This document shows positions 38,183 to 46,636 of a stretch of DNA of 52,957 nucleotides, piece by piece. The stretch spans positions 1 through 52,957 of the forward strand of contig CADCVR010000078.1 in assembly GCA_902806205.1 (NCBI GenBank), written 5' to 3'. This DNA is from an uncultured Solirubrobacteraceae bacterium. Lineage in GTDB: Bacteria > Actinomycetota > Thermoleophilia > Solirubrobacterales > Solirubrobacteraceae. A program made the translations under genes and the position numbers. Below the pieces are notes generated by a model. That model was not told the origin of the DNA, did not search any database, and saw nothing but the letters and a program-made list of their open reading frames with translations. Each line of letters begins with the position of its first letter. Position 1 is the first letter of the stretch.

Positions 38183-39247
38183 GTGGCGGACGACAGGCTC
38201 GACATCCTGATGGTCTCCCAGATGTATCCGGGCCCCGCAGACCCCGACCTCGGGGTGTTCGTCCGTGGCCAGGAGCAGGCGCTCCGCGCGCGCGGCCACC
38301 GGGTGCACGTGGTGGCGGTGAACCGGCGCGGCGGCGGCGTGGCCAAGCACCTGGCGTTCGCGCTGCGCGCGGTGGGGGCGATCGTGCGGCGGCGGCCGCA
38401 GGTCGTCTACGCGCACTTCCTGGCGCCGGCCGGAGCGCTGGCGGCGCTCGGCACGCTGCTCTCGGGCCGCAGCGGCCTCGTGGTGGTGGCCCACGGACGC
38501 GACGTGCGCAACATCGGCGAGCGCGCCGGTGTGGCCCCGGCGACGCGGTTCCTGGCTCGCCGCGCCGACCATGTCGTCGCCGTGTCCCGGTTTCTGGCCG
38601 ATGACCTGGAGCATCGCGTGCCCGGGCTCGCCGGCCGTGTGAAGGTCTTCGACGCAGGCGCCGACGTCGCCGAGACGTTCACGCCGGGGTCGCGCGAGGA
38701 GGCACGCGAGCAGGTGGGGTGGAGCCGGGCCGCGCCCCCCGATGGGCCGGCGTTCCTCTTCGTGGGCACGCTCGACGAGCGCAAGAACGTGCTGCGGCTG
38801 GCGAGCGCGTTCGAGCGGCTCGGCACGGGATCGCTCACGTTCGTGGGAGACGGCCCCTTCCGGGCCGAGCTCGCCGGCCGTCCGGGAATCCGGCTGGTGG
38901 GGCGCGTTGCCCACGACCAGGTCGTGAACTGGATCCGCGCCACCGACGTGCTGTGCCTGCCGAGCACGGTCGAGCCGTTCGGTCAGGTGCTCATCGAGGC
39001 GATGGCGTGCGAGCGCAGCGTCGTGGCCACCCGGGTCGGAGGCCCGCCCGAGTTCGTGCCGCGCGGGGTGGGCGTGCTCGTCGAGCCACTCGACGTCGCC
39101 GACATCGAGCGCGGCCTGCGCGAGGCCGCCGCGCTTCCCACGCCCAATCCGGCCGGGCGGGCGGCCGCGCTGGACCACGACGTGCGGCGTCAGGCAGAGC
39201 GGGCCGAGCGGCTGCTGCGCAGCGCGGCGAACGCACGCCGGCGCTGA
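38183..39247 (+). CDS. GT4-family glycosyltransferase
   Basis: The gene encodes 354 residues in the GT-B fold. The N-terminal domain starts LDILMVSQMYPGPADPDLGV with FVRGQEQALRARGHRVHVVA, the usual acceptor-side Rossmann fold. The C-terminal donor domain has FLFVGTLDERKNVLRLASAF and the nucleotide-sugar motif STVEPFGQVLIEAMACERSV, where the ExxxxxxxE pattern (EPFGQVLIE) of GT4 retaining enzymes is intact. It is likely to transfer a sugar from a nucleotide donor to a lipid or polysaccharide acceptor. GTG 38183 is supported by the TAGGTT box. No other glycan genes are adjacent, so the product is unknown. Confidence 0.92.
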   Translation: MADDRLDILMVSQMYPGPADPDLGVFVRGQEQALRARGHRVHVVAVNRRGGGVAKHLAFALRAVGAIVRRRPQVVYAHFLAPAGALAALGTLLSGRSGLVVVAHGRDVRNIGERAGVAPATRFLARRADHVVAVSRFLADDLEHRVPGLAGRVKVFDAGADVAETFTPGSREEAREQVGWSRAAPPDGPAFLFVGTLDERKNVLRLASAFERLGTGSLTFVGDGPFRAELAGRPGIRLVGRVAHDQVVNWIRATDVLCLPSTVEPFGQVLIEAMACERSVVATRVGGPPEFVPRGVGVLVEPLDVADIERGLREAAALPTPNPAGRAAALDHDVRRQAERAERLLRSAANARRR

Positions 39248-39257
39248 ACACGGGGCC

Positions 39258-39281
39258 GCGGGCGCCACCACGATCGCCCGC
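39258..39281. terminator. weak hairpin between convergent genes
   Basis: GCGGGCG (39258-39264) pairs with CGCCCGC (39275-39281) around a 10-base loop, between stops at 39247 (+) and 39282 (-). Confidence 0.4.
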
Positions 39282-39860
39282 TCACCGCTTCCGCGCCGCG
39301 ATGCTCGCGACGGCTCTGCTTCGATCGTCGCCGATCACCGCCTCGCGATACCGCAGGACGCGCAGGTCGGAGAAAGCGTCCAGGAGCTCGTTGTGGTCGA
39401 GCAGGAAGTCTCTGCCCATCTCGCGGCCGAGCACCTCGACGTGGTCGCGGGTGAACGTCTCGTAGAAGACGAGCCCGCCGGGGGCGAGCGCCTCGACGAT
39501 CGGCCCCAGCAGCGAGCGCTGCAGGAAGTAGAAGCCGATCACGACGTCGTAGGGCGCGCCGGGGAACGGCTCGGGGGCGGTGAGCAGATCCACCCGCGTG
39601 GCGCGTACGGGCAGGCCCCGCTCGTCGGCAGCCTGCTGTACGGCATCGACCGCCACGTCGGAGATGTCGACCGCGTCGACCTCGAAGCCCGCTTCGGCCA
39701 GGTACAGCGCCTCACGCCCGCGGCCGCAGGCGACGTCCAGTGCGCGGCCGGGCGAGACGTCCTCGAGCAGCGCACGGTGGTCGACGAGCCAGGGTCGCGG
39801 CATCCAGCCGCCGACCTGCACCCGGCTGTGCTTCTCGTTCCAGTGCTCACGCTCGCTCAC
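39282..39860 (-). CDS. class I SAM-dependent methyltransferase (TehB-like)
   Basis: The gene encodes 192 residues. Motif I ALDVACGRGREALYLAEAGF binds S-adenosylmethionine, followed by VDAVDISDVAVDAV (motif II region) and APYDVVIGFYFLQRSLLGPI (motif IV). The start REHWNEKHSR is like that of TehB/thiopurine-type methyltransferases. The substrate is unknown. GTG 39860 is preceded by AGGGAGAGCACCAC, a plausible ribosome site, and begins 12 bases after the stop of the ThDP-enzyme gene, so the two are probably co-transcribed. The functional link, if any, is unclear. Confidence 0.88.
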   Translation of the reverse strand: MSEREHWNEKHSRVQVGGWMPRPWLVDHRALLEDVSPGRALDVACGRGREALYLAEAGFEVDAVDISDVAVDAVQQAADERGLPVRATRVDLLTAPEPFPGAPYDVVIGFYFLQRSLLGPIVEALAPGGLVFYETFTRDHVEVLGREMGRDFLLDHNELLDAFSDLRVLRYREAVIGDDRSRAVASIAARKR

Positions 39861-39872
39861 GTGGTGCTCTCC

Positions 39873-41525
39873 CTACGCCAGGTTCGACGTTCGCGGGTAG
39901 ACCACCCCGGGGTCGGTGAGGACGTTGACCAGGGCGGGCAGGCCGCTCTCGAACGCGCGGACGAGCGCGGGCTTGACGTCCTCGGGGTGCTCGACGAACT
40001 CGCCGTGGCAGCCGAGCGCCTCGACCAGCTTGTCGTAGCGGGTGCCCGGGCGCAGCTCGGCCGCGACGGAGTAGCCGTAGAGGAACTCCATCGGGTGCTT
40101 CTCGAGCGCCCAGATGCCGTTGTTGCCCATCACCGAGACGACGTTGACCCCGTGGCGCGCGAGCGTGTCGAACTCCATCCCCGCGAAGCCGAACGCGCCG
40201 TCGCCCTGCAGCAGGACCACCTGCCGGTCGGGGTGGGCGAGCTTGGCGGCCAGCGCGTAGCCCGGGCCCGAGCCCAGGCAGCCGAACGGGCCCGGATCCA
40301 TCCAGCTCCCGGGCTCGTAGGTGTCGATGACCCGGCCGGCGTAGGAGACGAAGTCGCCGCCGTCGCCGATGACGATCGCGTTGCGGTCGAGCAGCTCGCC
40401 GAGCTCCGCGTACAGGCGCATGGGGTGCAGCGGCGAGCGGGGGTCCTCGCGCTCCTCGGTCTCCTTCGCCCGCTTGGCGGTCTCCTGCTCGCGCAGATGG
40501 CTCACCCACGCAACGGTGTCCACGGCGTCCTTCGCGCCCTCGCGCAGCATGTCCAGGATCGCCGGCAGGTTGCCGTAGAGCTCGGCGGCGACCCGGCGCG
40601 GGTGGTCGCGCACCGGCTCGGCGCGGTCGATGACGACAAGCTCGGTCTCCGGTCCGAAGGAGCCGCCGAAGCCGAGGCGGAAGTCCATGGGGACGCCGAC
40701 GACCAGCGCGAGGTCGGCGCCCTGGAGGCCGTCGCCGCGCGCACGGGAGAACGCGAGCGCGTGGTCGGCCGGGACGCAGCCACGGCCCATCCCGTTGAGC
40801 AAGACGGGGATGCCGCGCGCTTCGGCGAGCTGCAGGAGCGCGACCTCGCCGTGGCCCCAGTAGAGGTTCGTCCCGGCCATGATCACCGGGCGGTCCGCCT
40901 CCTCGAGCAGGGTGACCGCGCGCGCCAGGGCGCCGCCGTCGGGCTCAGGGTCCCGGGGGGCCGACGGGGTGGTGGGGCTCTCGGTCGGAGTGTCCGCTTC
41001 GGAGAAGACCAGGTCGAGCGGGAAGTCGACGAAGGCGGGGCCGGAGTGGGGCGCCTGGGCGGCCCGGAACGCATCGTCGACCAGGCCGGGGATCTCCGCG
41101 GTGCTGTCGGGCGTCGCGGCGAACCTCGTCAGCGGTGCGACGAACGGGAGGTGGTCGATCTCCTGGAGTGAGCCCTGCCCCCAGCGCATCGCGGGCGCGC
41201 GCCCGGCGAGGACCACGAGGGGCGAGTGGTTCATCAGCGCGGAAGCCATCGCGCTCAGGCCGTTCGTGACGCCCGGGCCGGCCGTGAGCGCGGCGACGCC
41301 CGGCTCCCGCGTCGCCTTGGCCCAGCCCTCGGCGGCGAACGTCGCGGTCTGCTCGTGGCGGACGTCGACGATGTCGATGCCCTCCTGCCGGCAGCCGTCG
41401 TAGATCGAGAAGAGGTGGCCGCCCGAGAGCGTGAAGAGCTTGGTGACGCCGTGGGCCTTCAGGCGCTGTGCGACGAGGCGGCCGCCGTGGGCAGACGTCA
41501 GCTCGGGTTCCTCGGTGGTGGACAT
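39873..41525 (-). CDS. thiamine diphosphate-dependent enzyme, acetolactate synthase-like
   Basis: The gene encodes 550 residues in the three-domain ThDP-lyase fold. The N-terminal Pyr domain has the conserved Glu in [16 protein letters not shown] and [15 protein letters not shown] central domain follows, and the C-terminal PP domain carries the ThDP-Mg motif beginning [20 protein letters not shown] and ending VMGNNGIW. Family members include acetolactate synthase, oxalyl-CoA decarboxylase and 2-hydroxyacyl-CoA lyase. The sequence [20 protein letters not shown] hints at the lyase side rather than true IlvB, and no small regulatory subunit gene follows. ATG 41525 is preferred over the adjacent GTG because a TAGGCT box is 6 bases upstream. 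It is upstream of, and probably co-transcribed with, the methyltransferase. Confidence 0.9.
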   Translation of the reverse strand: MSTTEEPELTSAHGGRLVAQRLKAHGVTKLFTLSGGHLFSIYDGCRQEGIDIVDVRHEQTATFAAEGWAKATREPGVAALTAGPGVTNGLSAMASALMNHSPLVVLAGRAPAMRWGQGSLQEIDHLPFVAPLTRFAATPDSTAEIPGLVDDAFRAAQAPHSGPAFVDFPLDLVFSEADTPTESPTTPSAPRDPEPDGGALARAVTLLEEADRPVIMAGTNLYWGHGEVALLQLAEARGIPVLLNGMGRGCVPADHALAFSRARGDGLQGADLALVVGVPMDFRLGFGGSFGPETELVVIDRAEPVRDHPRRVAAELYGNLPAILDMLREGAKDAVDTVAWVSHLREQETAKRAKETEEREDPRSPLHPMRLYAELGELLDRNAIVIGDGGDFVSYAGRVIDTYEPGSWMDPGPFGCLGSGPGYALAAKLAHPDRQVVLLQGDGAFGFAGMEFDTLARHGVNVVSVMGNNGIWALEKHPMEFLYGYSVAAELRPGTRYDKLVEALGCHGEFVEHPEDVKPALVRAFESGLPALVNVLTDPGVVYPRTSNLA

Positions 41526-41531
41526 CACGCG

Positions 41532-41537
41532 AGCCTA
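41532..41537 (-). promoter_or_regulatory. -10 box for leaderless ThDP-enzyme transcript
   Basis: TAGGCT on the minus strand ends 6 bases before ATG 41525 with no room for a Shine-Dalgarno sequence. Confidence 0.5.
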
Positions 41538-41579
41538 CGCGGGGGGCCCGCGGCAGCGCACGGTGTGATGATGGAGCGC

Positions 41580-42224
41580 ATGGACGTCACCATCGTCGGC
41601 GGCCACGGCCAGATCGCGCTCCTGCTGGCCAAGCGCCTGAGCGACGCCGGCCATCGCGTGCGCAGCACGATCCGCGATCCGGCGCACGCAGACGACGTCG
41701 CTGCTGCGGGCGCTGAGGCGGTCCCGGTCGACCTCGAGGACCCGATGAGCGATCTCGACACGGCGGTGCGCGGCGCCGACGCGGTCGTCTTCGCCGCGGG
41801 CGCGGGGCCGGGCTCCGGACCGCAGCGCAAGCGCGACGTCGACCTCGGCGGCGCCGTCCGGTTGATCGGCGCGGCGCGCGACGCGGGAGTGCGGCGCTAC
41901 GTCATGGTGTCGACCACCGGAACCGAGCGCGCGGGGGTCGCGGGTGCGATGGGCCCGTACCTCGAGGCCAAGCTCCAGGCCGACGAGGCGCTCGCGGCCT
42001 CCGGCCTCGACTTCACGATCGTGCGGCCGGGCCGGCTGACGGACGACCCGGGCGGCGGCTTGGTCGCGTGCGCCGCGCACTTCGGCCGCTCCGGCGAGAT
42101 CGCGCGAGACGACGTGGCCGCCGTGCTTCACGCGGTGCTCGAGGAGCCACAGACGATCGGCCACACGTTCGAGGTCATGGAGGGCGACACGCCCGTCGTC
42201 CGGGCGGTCGCGACCCTCGCTTGA
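41580..42224 (+). CDS. NAD(P)-binding atypical SDR (NmrA/YwnB-like)
   Basis: The gene encodes 214 residues. The N-terminal dinucleotide fold begins MDVTIVGGHGQIALLLAKRL, with the GGxGxI form of the glycine motif. It continues with VVFAAGAGPGSGPQRKRDVD, RYVMVSTTGTER and a Tyr-less or altered active site (PYLEAKLQADEALAASGLDF, with Tyr and Lys in YLEAK). FTIVRPGRLTDDPGGG follows. Related proteins (YwnB, HSCARG) act as redox sensors or flavin/biliverdin-type reductases. Two ATGs at 41568 and 41571 are alternative starts; 41580 places the first strand correctly. It is divergent from the ThDP-enzyme gene with about 50 bases between starts. Confidence 0.88.
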   Translation: MDVTIVGGHGQIALLLAKRLSDAGHRVRSTIRDPAHADDVAAAGAEAVPVDLEDPMSDLDTAVRGADAVVFAAGAGPGSGPQRKRDVDLGGAVRLIGAARDAGVRRYVMVSTTGTERAGVAGAMGPYLEAKLQADEALAASGLDFTIVRPGRLTDDPGGGLVACAAHFGRSGEIARDDVAAVLHAVLEEPQTIGHTFEVMEGDTPVVRAVATLA

Positions 42225-42243
42225 GCGGTTCGAACCGTGCGCC

Positions 42244-42285
42244 GTGTGCTCTGATCCACCTCAGGGGTGGATCGGAGCACACGCC
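42244..42285. repeat. dispersed palindromic element, copy 2
   Basis: GTGTGCTCTGATCCACC (42244-42260) and GGTGGATCGGAGCACAC (42266-42282) form a 17-bp stem with one G-T pair around TCAGG. It is related to the element at 37189-37232. It follows the NmrA-like gene by 19 bases and could act as its terminator, though no T tract follows. Confidence 0.65.
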
Positions 42286-42317
42286 GTCGCCCGACCGCGG
42301 CTTGGCAGGGTGGAGGG

Positions 42318-42938
42318 GTGTCCGGGGTCCCCTCACGCTGGCGCGCGTCGCCCGCGCGCCTGACCCGCCTGCTCGTCGGGCTGGCGCTGTTCGGAGCGGG
42401 CGAGGGGCTCCTCGTCCACTCCGCCCTGGGCAACTCCCCGTGGACGGTCTTGGCCGAGGGGGCGGCGGAGCACGCCGGCCTGGCGATCGGGACGGCGACG
42501 ATCGCCATCTCGCTGGTCATCCTGCTCGCTTGGGTGCCGCTGCACCAGCGCCCGGGCCTGGGGACGATCGCCAACGCCGTGGTCGTCGGGGTCGCCATCG
42601 ACGTGACGCTGCGGGCGCTGGGCGACGGGAGCGGGGCACTCGGCGCGCGCGCGCTGGAAGTGGCCGGCGCGATCGCCCTGGTCAGCGTCGGCTCGGGCTT
42701 CTACCTCACCGCCCGCCTCGGCCCAGGGCCACGGGACGGCCTGATGACGGGCCTCGCAGCGCGCACGGGCGGCTCCATCCGCTTGACCCGCGGGCTCATC
42801 GAGCTGAGCGCCTGCGCCGCCGGCGCCGCGCTCGGCGGCACGCTGGGCCTCGGGACACTGGCGTTCGCGCTGCTCATCGGCCCGGGCGTGCAGTTCGCTC
42901 TGGCACGGCTCGGGGCGCTCGGCGTGGCCGACCTGTGA
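42318..42938 (+). CDS. YczE/YitT-like membrane protein
   Basis: The gene encodes 206 residues with about five hydrophobic segments. The opening RLTRLLVGLALFGAGEGLLV, then HSALGNSPWTVLAEGAAEHA, then LGPGPRDGLMTGLAARTG are the conserved loops of the YczE family (PWDxL and GPRDGLM-type motifs). Its Bacillus namesake lies next to surfactin genes; the function is unknown. GTG 42318 has GTGGAGGG as ribosome site. The start is 35 bases after a large palindrome that may insulate it from the upstream gene. Confidence 0.82.
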   Translation: MSGVPSRWRASPARLTRLLVGLALFGAGEGLLVHSALGNSPWTVLAEGAAEHAGLAIGTATIAISLVILLAWVPLHQRPGLGTIANAVVVGVAIDVTLRALGDGSGALGARALEVAGAIALVSVGSGFYLTARLGPGPRDGLMTGLAARTGGSIRLTRGLIELSACAAGAALGGTLGLGTLAFALLIGPGVQFALARLGALGVADL

Positions 42939-42961
42939 GAAAGCGGTGGTACCCGACCGCC

Positions 42962-42967
42962 TAGGCT
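42962..42967 (+). promoter_or_regulatory. -10 box for leaderless metallophosphoesterase transcript
   Basis: TAGGCT ends 9 bases before GTG 42977; the bases between are only C and G with no Shine-Dalgarno sequence. Confidence 0.5.
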
Positions 42968-42976
42968 CCCCCGCCC

Positions 42977-43981
42977 GTGCGCACCCTCGTCATCTCCGAC
43001 CTGCACCTCGGTTCGCGGCTGCGACGCGACGTGCTGCGCCACCGCGCGGCCCTCGATCGCCTGTGCCACGAGCTTGAAGGCGTCGATCGGCTCGTGCTGC
43101 TCGGCGACACCGTCGAGCTGCTCGAAGGGCGCCCGAGGGCGGCACTGGTCGAGGCGCAGCCCGTACTGCGGGCGATCGGCGAGGCGCTCGGCAAGGGCGG
43201 CGACGTGGTGCTGCTGCCGGGCAACCACGACCACGCGCTCGTCCGCCCCTGGTTGCGAGAGCGGCGCGCGAGGGGTGAGCCGCTCGGCCTGGCCGGCCGT
43301 GTCCCGCTGAAGTCCAGCCCCGACCTGACGGCGATCGCGCGCTGGCTCAAGCCCGCTCGCGTGCAGGTCCGCTACCCCGGCGCGTGGCTCGGTCCCGGCG
43401 TCTACGCCCACCACGGTCACTACCTCGACCGCCACCTCGCGCGCCAGCCCACGCTGCCGACGAGCGGCGCGACTCCCGAGGACTACGAGCGCGCACTGGG
43501 AACCTCGATCGCCGCCGTCGGCGCGCTCATGGCCGCCTCGCTGCCGCCGATCCTGGGGGAGCCCGCGGACCGCATCGCCGGCCTCATCCGGCTTGCCGGC
43601 ATCGCCGTGCTCCCGCTCGCCGCGTCGCTGCCCGGCGCCCCGCTGCTCGCCCCGCTCAGCGCGGGGGTGCTCGGCTTTCAGTTCCGCAGGGTCGGGCTGC
43701 CCGCGATGGCCGCGGTCACCGCGCGCCTCGGCGTCGAGGCCGAGCACGTGCTCTTCGGCCACGTCCACCGCGCCGGCCCGCACGCAGACGACGACGCCTA
43801 CGAGTGGCGCTACCGCGACGCGCGGTTCTGGAACACGGGCTGCTGGGTCTACGAGCCGCTGCTGCTCGCGGGCGCGACGCCGCCGCACCCCTACTGGCCG
43901 GGCGGTGCGATGCTCCTCGAGGACGGCGAGCTGACGCCGCTCGGGCTCCTGGATGACGTGGACCCGCGGGCGCTGCGGTAG
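42977..43981 (+). CDS. calcineurin-like metallophosphoesterase
   Basis: The gene encodes 334 residues. The five metallophosphatase motifs are visible: VISDLHLGS (residues 5-13), LLGDTVELL (about 41-49), LPGNHDHAL (about 79-87), a His motif in VYAHHGHYLDRH (about 142-153) and EHVLFGHVHRAG (about 255-266). The overall pattern is like LpxH/UDP-diacylglucosamine hydrolase-type enzymes, though an actinobacterium is unlikely to make lipid A. A hydrophobic segment between motifs (LIRLAGIAVLPLAASLPGAP) suggests membrane contact. The substrate is unknown. GTG 42977 is supported by the TAGGCT box. Confidence 0.9.
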   Translation: MRTLVISDLHLGSRLRRDVLRHRAALDRLCHELEGVDRLVLLGDTVELLEGRPRAALVEAQPVLRAIGEALGKGGDVVLLPGNHDHALVRPWLRERRARGEPLGLAGRVPLKSSPDLTAIARWLKPARVQVRYPGAWLGPGVYAHHGHYLDRHLARQPTLPTSGATPEDYERALGTSIAAVGALMAASLPPILGEPADRIAGLIRLAGIAVLPLAASLPGAPLLAPLSAGVLGFQFRRVGLPAMAAVTARLGVEAEHVLFGHVHRAGPHADDDAYEWRYRDARFWNTGCWVYEPLLLAGATPPHPYWPGGAMLLEDGELTPLGLLDDVDPRALR

Positions 43982-44041
43982 CGCCTGGGCTGCGCGGCGT
44001 TCTTGCCCGGCTTCTCATCTCTCCGCGAGGAGCTGCGTCGT

Positions 44042-44066
44042 GAGTCCGGCTGGCCCGGTTGGACTC
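44042..44066. terminator. hairpin between convergent genes
   Basis: GAGTCC (44042-44047) pairs with GGACTC (44061-44066), with further GGC/GCC-type pairs inside possible, between stops at 43981 (+) and 44097 (-). Confidence 0.4.
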
Positions 44067-44096
44067 TCGCCCGATCACGTCAAGTCTGCCTGTCGC

Positions 44097-44696
44097 TCAG
44101 TTGCGGCGCCTCGCGCGGAGCACTGCGTCGTGGGTGAACGGCGACCCGTCAGGGACGGGATCTGCGCGCGGGCGCGTCTCATCGACCTCGATGTCCCAGC
44201 GCTCGTCGAGACGATCGCGGACGTCCTCTGGCTGCACGTAGTCCGTGACTTCGAAGCCGTGGGCGCGTGCGTACTCGGGGTTCTGCGGGGCGTGGCTGAC
44301 GAGCAGCAGGCGGCCGCCGGGCGCGACGGCGTCCAAGAGAACGTGGACCGCCTTGTCTCCGGGCGAATGCTTGAGGGCGGGGTACTGCACGGACACCAAG
44401 TCGTATCCGCCGGGCGCGAGGGGCGCACCGGCGAGGTCCGCGCAGATCCACACGACGTTCACGCCGACCTCACGGGCCCCGGCAGCCGCACGGTCGAGCG
44501 CGACCTGTGAGACGTCCAGGCCGGTCACCTCCCAGCCGTTGCCCGCGAGCCAGATTGCGTCGGCTCCCTCGCCGCAGCCAACGTCGAGAGCGCTGCCCGG
44601 CACGTTGCCGTCGAGCTCGACTGCGAGCGTGCCGTTGACTCGTCCGCTCCACAACCCGTCTGCGCTTGCTGTGTATCGTTCGTCCCAATCGCCCAT
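44097..44696 (-). CDS. class I SAM-dependent methyltransferase (TehB/TPMT-like)
   Basis: The gene encodes 199 residues. MGDWDERYTASADGLWSG is the usual start of the TehB/thiopurine methyltransferase group. Motif I SALDVGCGEGADAIWLAGNG, GLDVSQVALDRA and GGYDLVSVQYPALKH follow, and a C-terminal beta strand pair ends the fold. It is likely a cytoplasmic small-molecule methyltransferase, substrate unknown. ATG 44696 is preferred to more distal in-frame starts because a TACGGT box lies 7 bases upstream and the family homology begins exactly there. Confidence 0.9.
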   Translation of the reverse strand: MGDWDERYTASADGLWSGRVNGTLAVELDGNVPGSALDVGCGEGADAIWLAGNGWEVTGLDVSQVALDRAAAGAREVGVNVVWICADLAGAPLAPGGYDLVSVQYPALKHSPGDKAVHVLLDAVAPGGRLLLVSHAPQNPEYARAHGFEVTDYVQPEDVRDRLDERWDIEVDETRPRADPVPDGSPFTHDAVLRARRRN

Positions 44697-44703
44697 GGGC
44701 GGC

Positions 44704-44709
44704 ACCGTA
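44704..44709 (-). promoter_or_regulatory. -10 box for leaderless methyltransferase transcript
   Basis: TACGGT on the minus strand ends 7 bases before ATG 44696 with no Shine-Dalgarno sequence. Confidence 0.5.
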
Positions 44710-45020
44710 GCGAGCCGCGCGATGGGCGCCCAGGCCGCGATGACGCCTGAGACTGGCCTCCAGGTGGCGAACTCGACCGCTTCACCCGGCTGCACGGTGC
44801 CCTCTCTCGGCGCCGAGCGACGGCAGCGACGGTGGTCCGACCGGCTGCCGGCAGCGACGTCCCAGAGCGCGAACCAACGGTGCTGGGGCTTGAGACAAAG
44901 TGACCACGAATGCGGTCATCTCGTCTCAAACCCCTCGTCCGTCCCCGGCCCCGCCTGCTGCTGCATCCCCCGCTCCACGTCGGCCAGACGCTCGCCGACT
45001 AGGTGCGGGTCGGGGCGCAG
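44710..45020. other. intergenic stretch; coding-like tail behind yqgE and a nested palindrome
   Basis: No complete gene. Bases 45020-44919 on the minus strand continue the YqgE frame past its TAG as an ordinary-looking 34-residue peptide (LRPDPHLVGERLADVERGMQ onward) before a TGA. A 40-base palindrome overlaps its end. Confidence 0.4.
44890..44929. promoter_or_regulatory. 40-bp nested inverted repeat
   Basis: TTGAGAC (44890-44896) and GTCTCAA (44923-44929) form the outer arms. TGACC (44901-44905) and GGTCA (44914-44918) form the inner arms, with matching 4-base gaps and an 8-base centre. It may be a terminator for yqgE or a two-half-site operator. Confidence 0.55.
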
Positions 45021-45566
45021 CTAGTTGACCGACGGGTCCACGGGCATCCGCGCGAGCAACGCGAAGGCACCACCCTTGCGCTGGAGCGCCTCGCCCCACA
45101 GCTCGTCGGGGTCGGGGGCGAAGACGTCGTCGATCCGTGCCTCGACGACGATCCAGGAACCCTCCTCGAGCTCGGCGTCGAGCTGTCCGGGTCCCCAGCC
45201 CGAGTGTCCCGCGAAGACGCGGGTGCGCCGCAGGCCGTCGGCGAGCACTTCCGGGTCCCCGTGGGAGGGAAGGAAGCCGACGTCTCCGAGCACGACCGCC
45301 GCCGACGAGCTGGGATCGTTGAACTCGGCGAGCACCATGACGGCGCTGGTCTGCACGGGGCCGCCGTCGTAGACGAGATCGCCCGGCGCCACGATCCCGC
45401 CGAGCTCGCCGACCGCGACTGCCACCTCGGCGTCCGACGGGCGGTTGAGCACGAGGCCCATCGCGCCGTCCCCGGTGTGCTCGGCCATCAGCACCACGCT
45501 GCGGGCGAAGTTCGGATCGATCAGGGCCGGGGAGGCGATGAGCAGCTTGCCGCGCGACGACATCAT
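45021..45566 (-). CDS. YqgE/AlgH (UPF0301) family protein
   Basis: The gene encodes 181 residues, close to the family's 185. MSSRGKLLIASPALIDPNFA followed by RSVVLMAEHTGDGAMGLVLN is the signature start. LVYDGGPVQTSAVMVLAEF, VLGDVGFLPSHGDPE and RVFAGHSGWGPGQLDAELEE follow, all standard. The function is unknown in most bacteria; AlgH influences alginate regulation in Pseudomonas. Two adjacent ATGs (45566, 45563) can start it, and a CACAAT box lies 9 bases upstream. It follows rsgA on the same strand after 81 bases. The frame after its stop stays coding-like for 34 codons. Confidence 0.93.
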   Translation of the reverse strand: MMSSRGKLLIASPALIDPNFARSVVLMAEHTGDGAMGLVLNRPSDAEVAVAVGELGGIVAPGDLVYDGGPVQTSAVMVLAEFNDPSSSAAVVLGDVGFLPSHGDPEVLADGLRRTRVFAGHSGWGPGQLDAELEEGSWIVVEARIDDVFAPDPDELWGEALQRKGGAFALLARMPVDPSVN

Positions 45567-45647
45567 GGCCGCGCCATTGTGACAGCGCGCGCCGGACGCC
45601 CCGGAGGCATCTCGTCCTGATGCTGACCACCTACCTCCCGCGCAGGA

Positions 45648-46634
45648 TCATCCGCGCCGGGTGCGGCCCGCGGCCTGGCCCTCGAGCTCGCGCAGGCCCG
45701 CCAGGCGGCCCGGATCCAGGTCGCCCGCGTCGATCGCCGCGCGGACCGCGCACCCCGGCTCGGTGCGGTGGGCGCAGTCGGCGAAGCGGCAGCCCTCGGC
45801 GATGGCGTCGAGGTCGGCGAAGGCCGCCGCCAGTCCCTGCTCGGGCTGCCACAGCTGCGGCAGGCGCAGCCCGGGAGCGTCGAGCAGCAGGGCGCCGGAC
45901 GGGAGCATCAGAAGCTCGCGGCGCACGGTCGTGTGACGGCCCTGATCGTCGGACGTGCGGATGGGTGCGGTGGCCTGGCGCTCCTCGCCGAGCAGGGCGT
46001 TGACCAGCGTCGACTTCCCGACGCCGGAGGCCCCGAGCAGCGCGGCCGTCGTATTCGGCACGAGCCACGGGTCGAGCTCCTCGAGCCCCTCACCGCGTCG
46101 GGCCGAGACCACCACGAGCGGCACGCCGCGGGTGACCGGGCGGACCAGCGCGAGCGCCGCGGACGGGTCGCTGTGCAGGTCCGCCTTCGTCAGGACGACG
46201 ACGGGCTGTGCGCCGCCGTCGGCGGCGACGGCGACGAACTGCTCGAGGCGCCGCGCGTCGAGGTCGCGGTTGAGCGAGCTCACCACGAGGACGACGTCGA
46301 CGTTCGCCGCGAGCACCTGCAGCGCGCCCGTGGGCATCGCGCGGCGCAGGACGGTGCGGCGCTCGAGCACACGATGGATGGTGGCCGGCTCGGGCTCGAC
46401 GGCGACCCAGTCGCCGACGACCGGCAGGTCGCCGGGAGCGGCGGCGTGTCGCAGGCGCCCGGCGAGCTCGGCGGTCAGCCCTCCGTCGGCGCCGAGCAGC
46501 TCGAAGCGCCCGCGGTCGGCTGCCACGACGCGCGCGGGAACGAGGCGCCCGTCACCGAGCGCCTCCAGCGCGGAGGTAGCGTGCGGGGCCCAGCCGAGCG
46601 CGGCAAGGGCGGGGGACGCGACCGTCAAGACCAT
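45648..46634 (-). CDS. rsgA: small ribosomal subunit biogenesis GTPase RsgA
   Basis: The gene encodes 328 residues from ATG 46634, or 326 from TTG 46628. RsgA is a circularly permuted GTPase that checks maturation of the 30S subunit. The OB-fold N-domain contains VGDWVAVEPEPATIHRVLER. The permuted G motifs appear as NKxD-type VVLTKADL (about 170) before the P-loop LLGASGVGKSTLVNALLG (about 210-227), then DAPGL (about 265). The zinc site is GCRFADCAHRTEPGCAVRAA near 290-310. The promoter box TAGCCT is only 2 bases from ATG 46634 but 8 bases from the in-frame TTG 46628. If transcription is leaderless, as for many neighbours, TTG is the real start. Confidence 0.94.
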   Translation of the reverse strand: MVLTVASPALAALGWAPHATSALEALGDGRLVPARVVAADRGRFELLGADGGLTAELAGRLRHAAAPGDLPVVGDWVAVEPEPATIHRVLERRTVLRRAMPTGALQVLAANVDVVLVVSSLNRDLDARRLEQFVAVAADGGAQPVVVLTKADLHSDPSAALALVRPVTRGVPLVVVSARRGEGLEELDPWLVPNTTAALLGASGVGKSTLVNALLGEERQATAPIRTSDDQGRHTTVRRELLMLPSGALLLDAPGLRLPQLWQPEQGLAAAFADLDAIAEGCRFADCAHRTEPGCAVRAAIDAGDLDPGRLAGLRELEGQAAGRTRRG

Positions 46635-46636
46635 CA

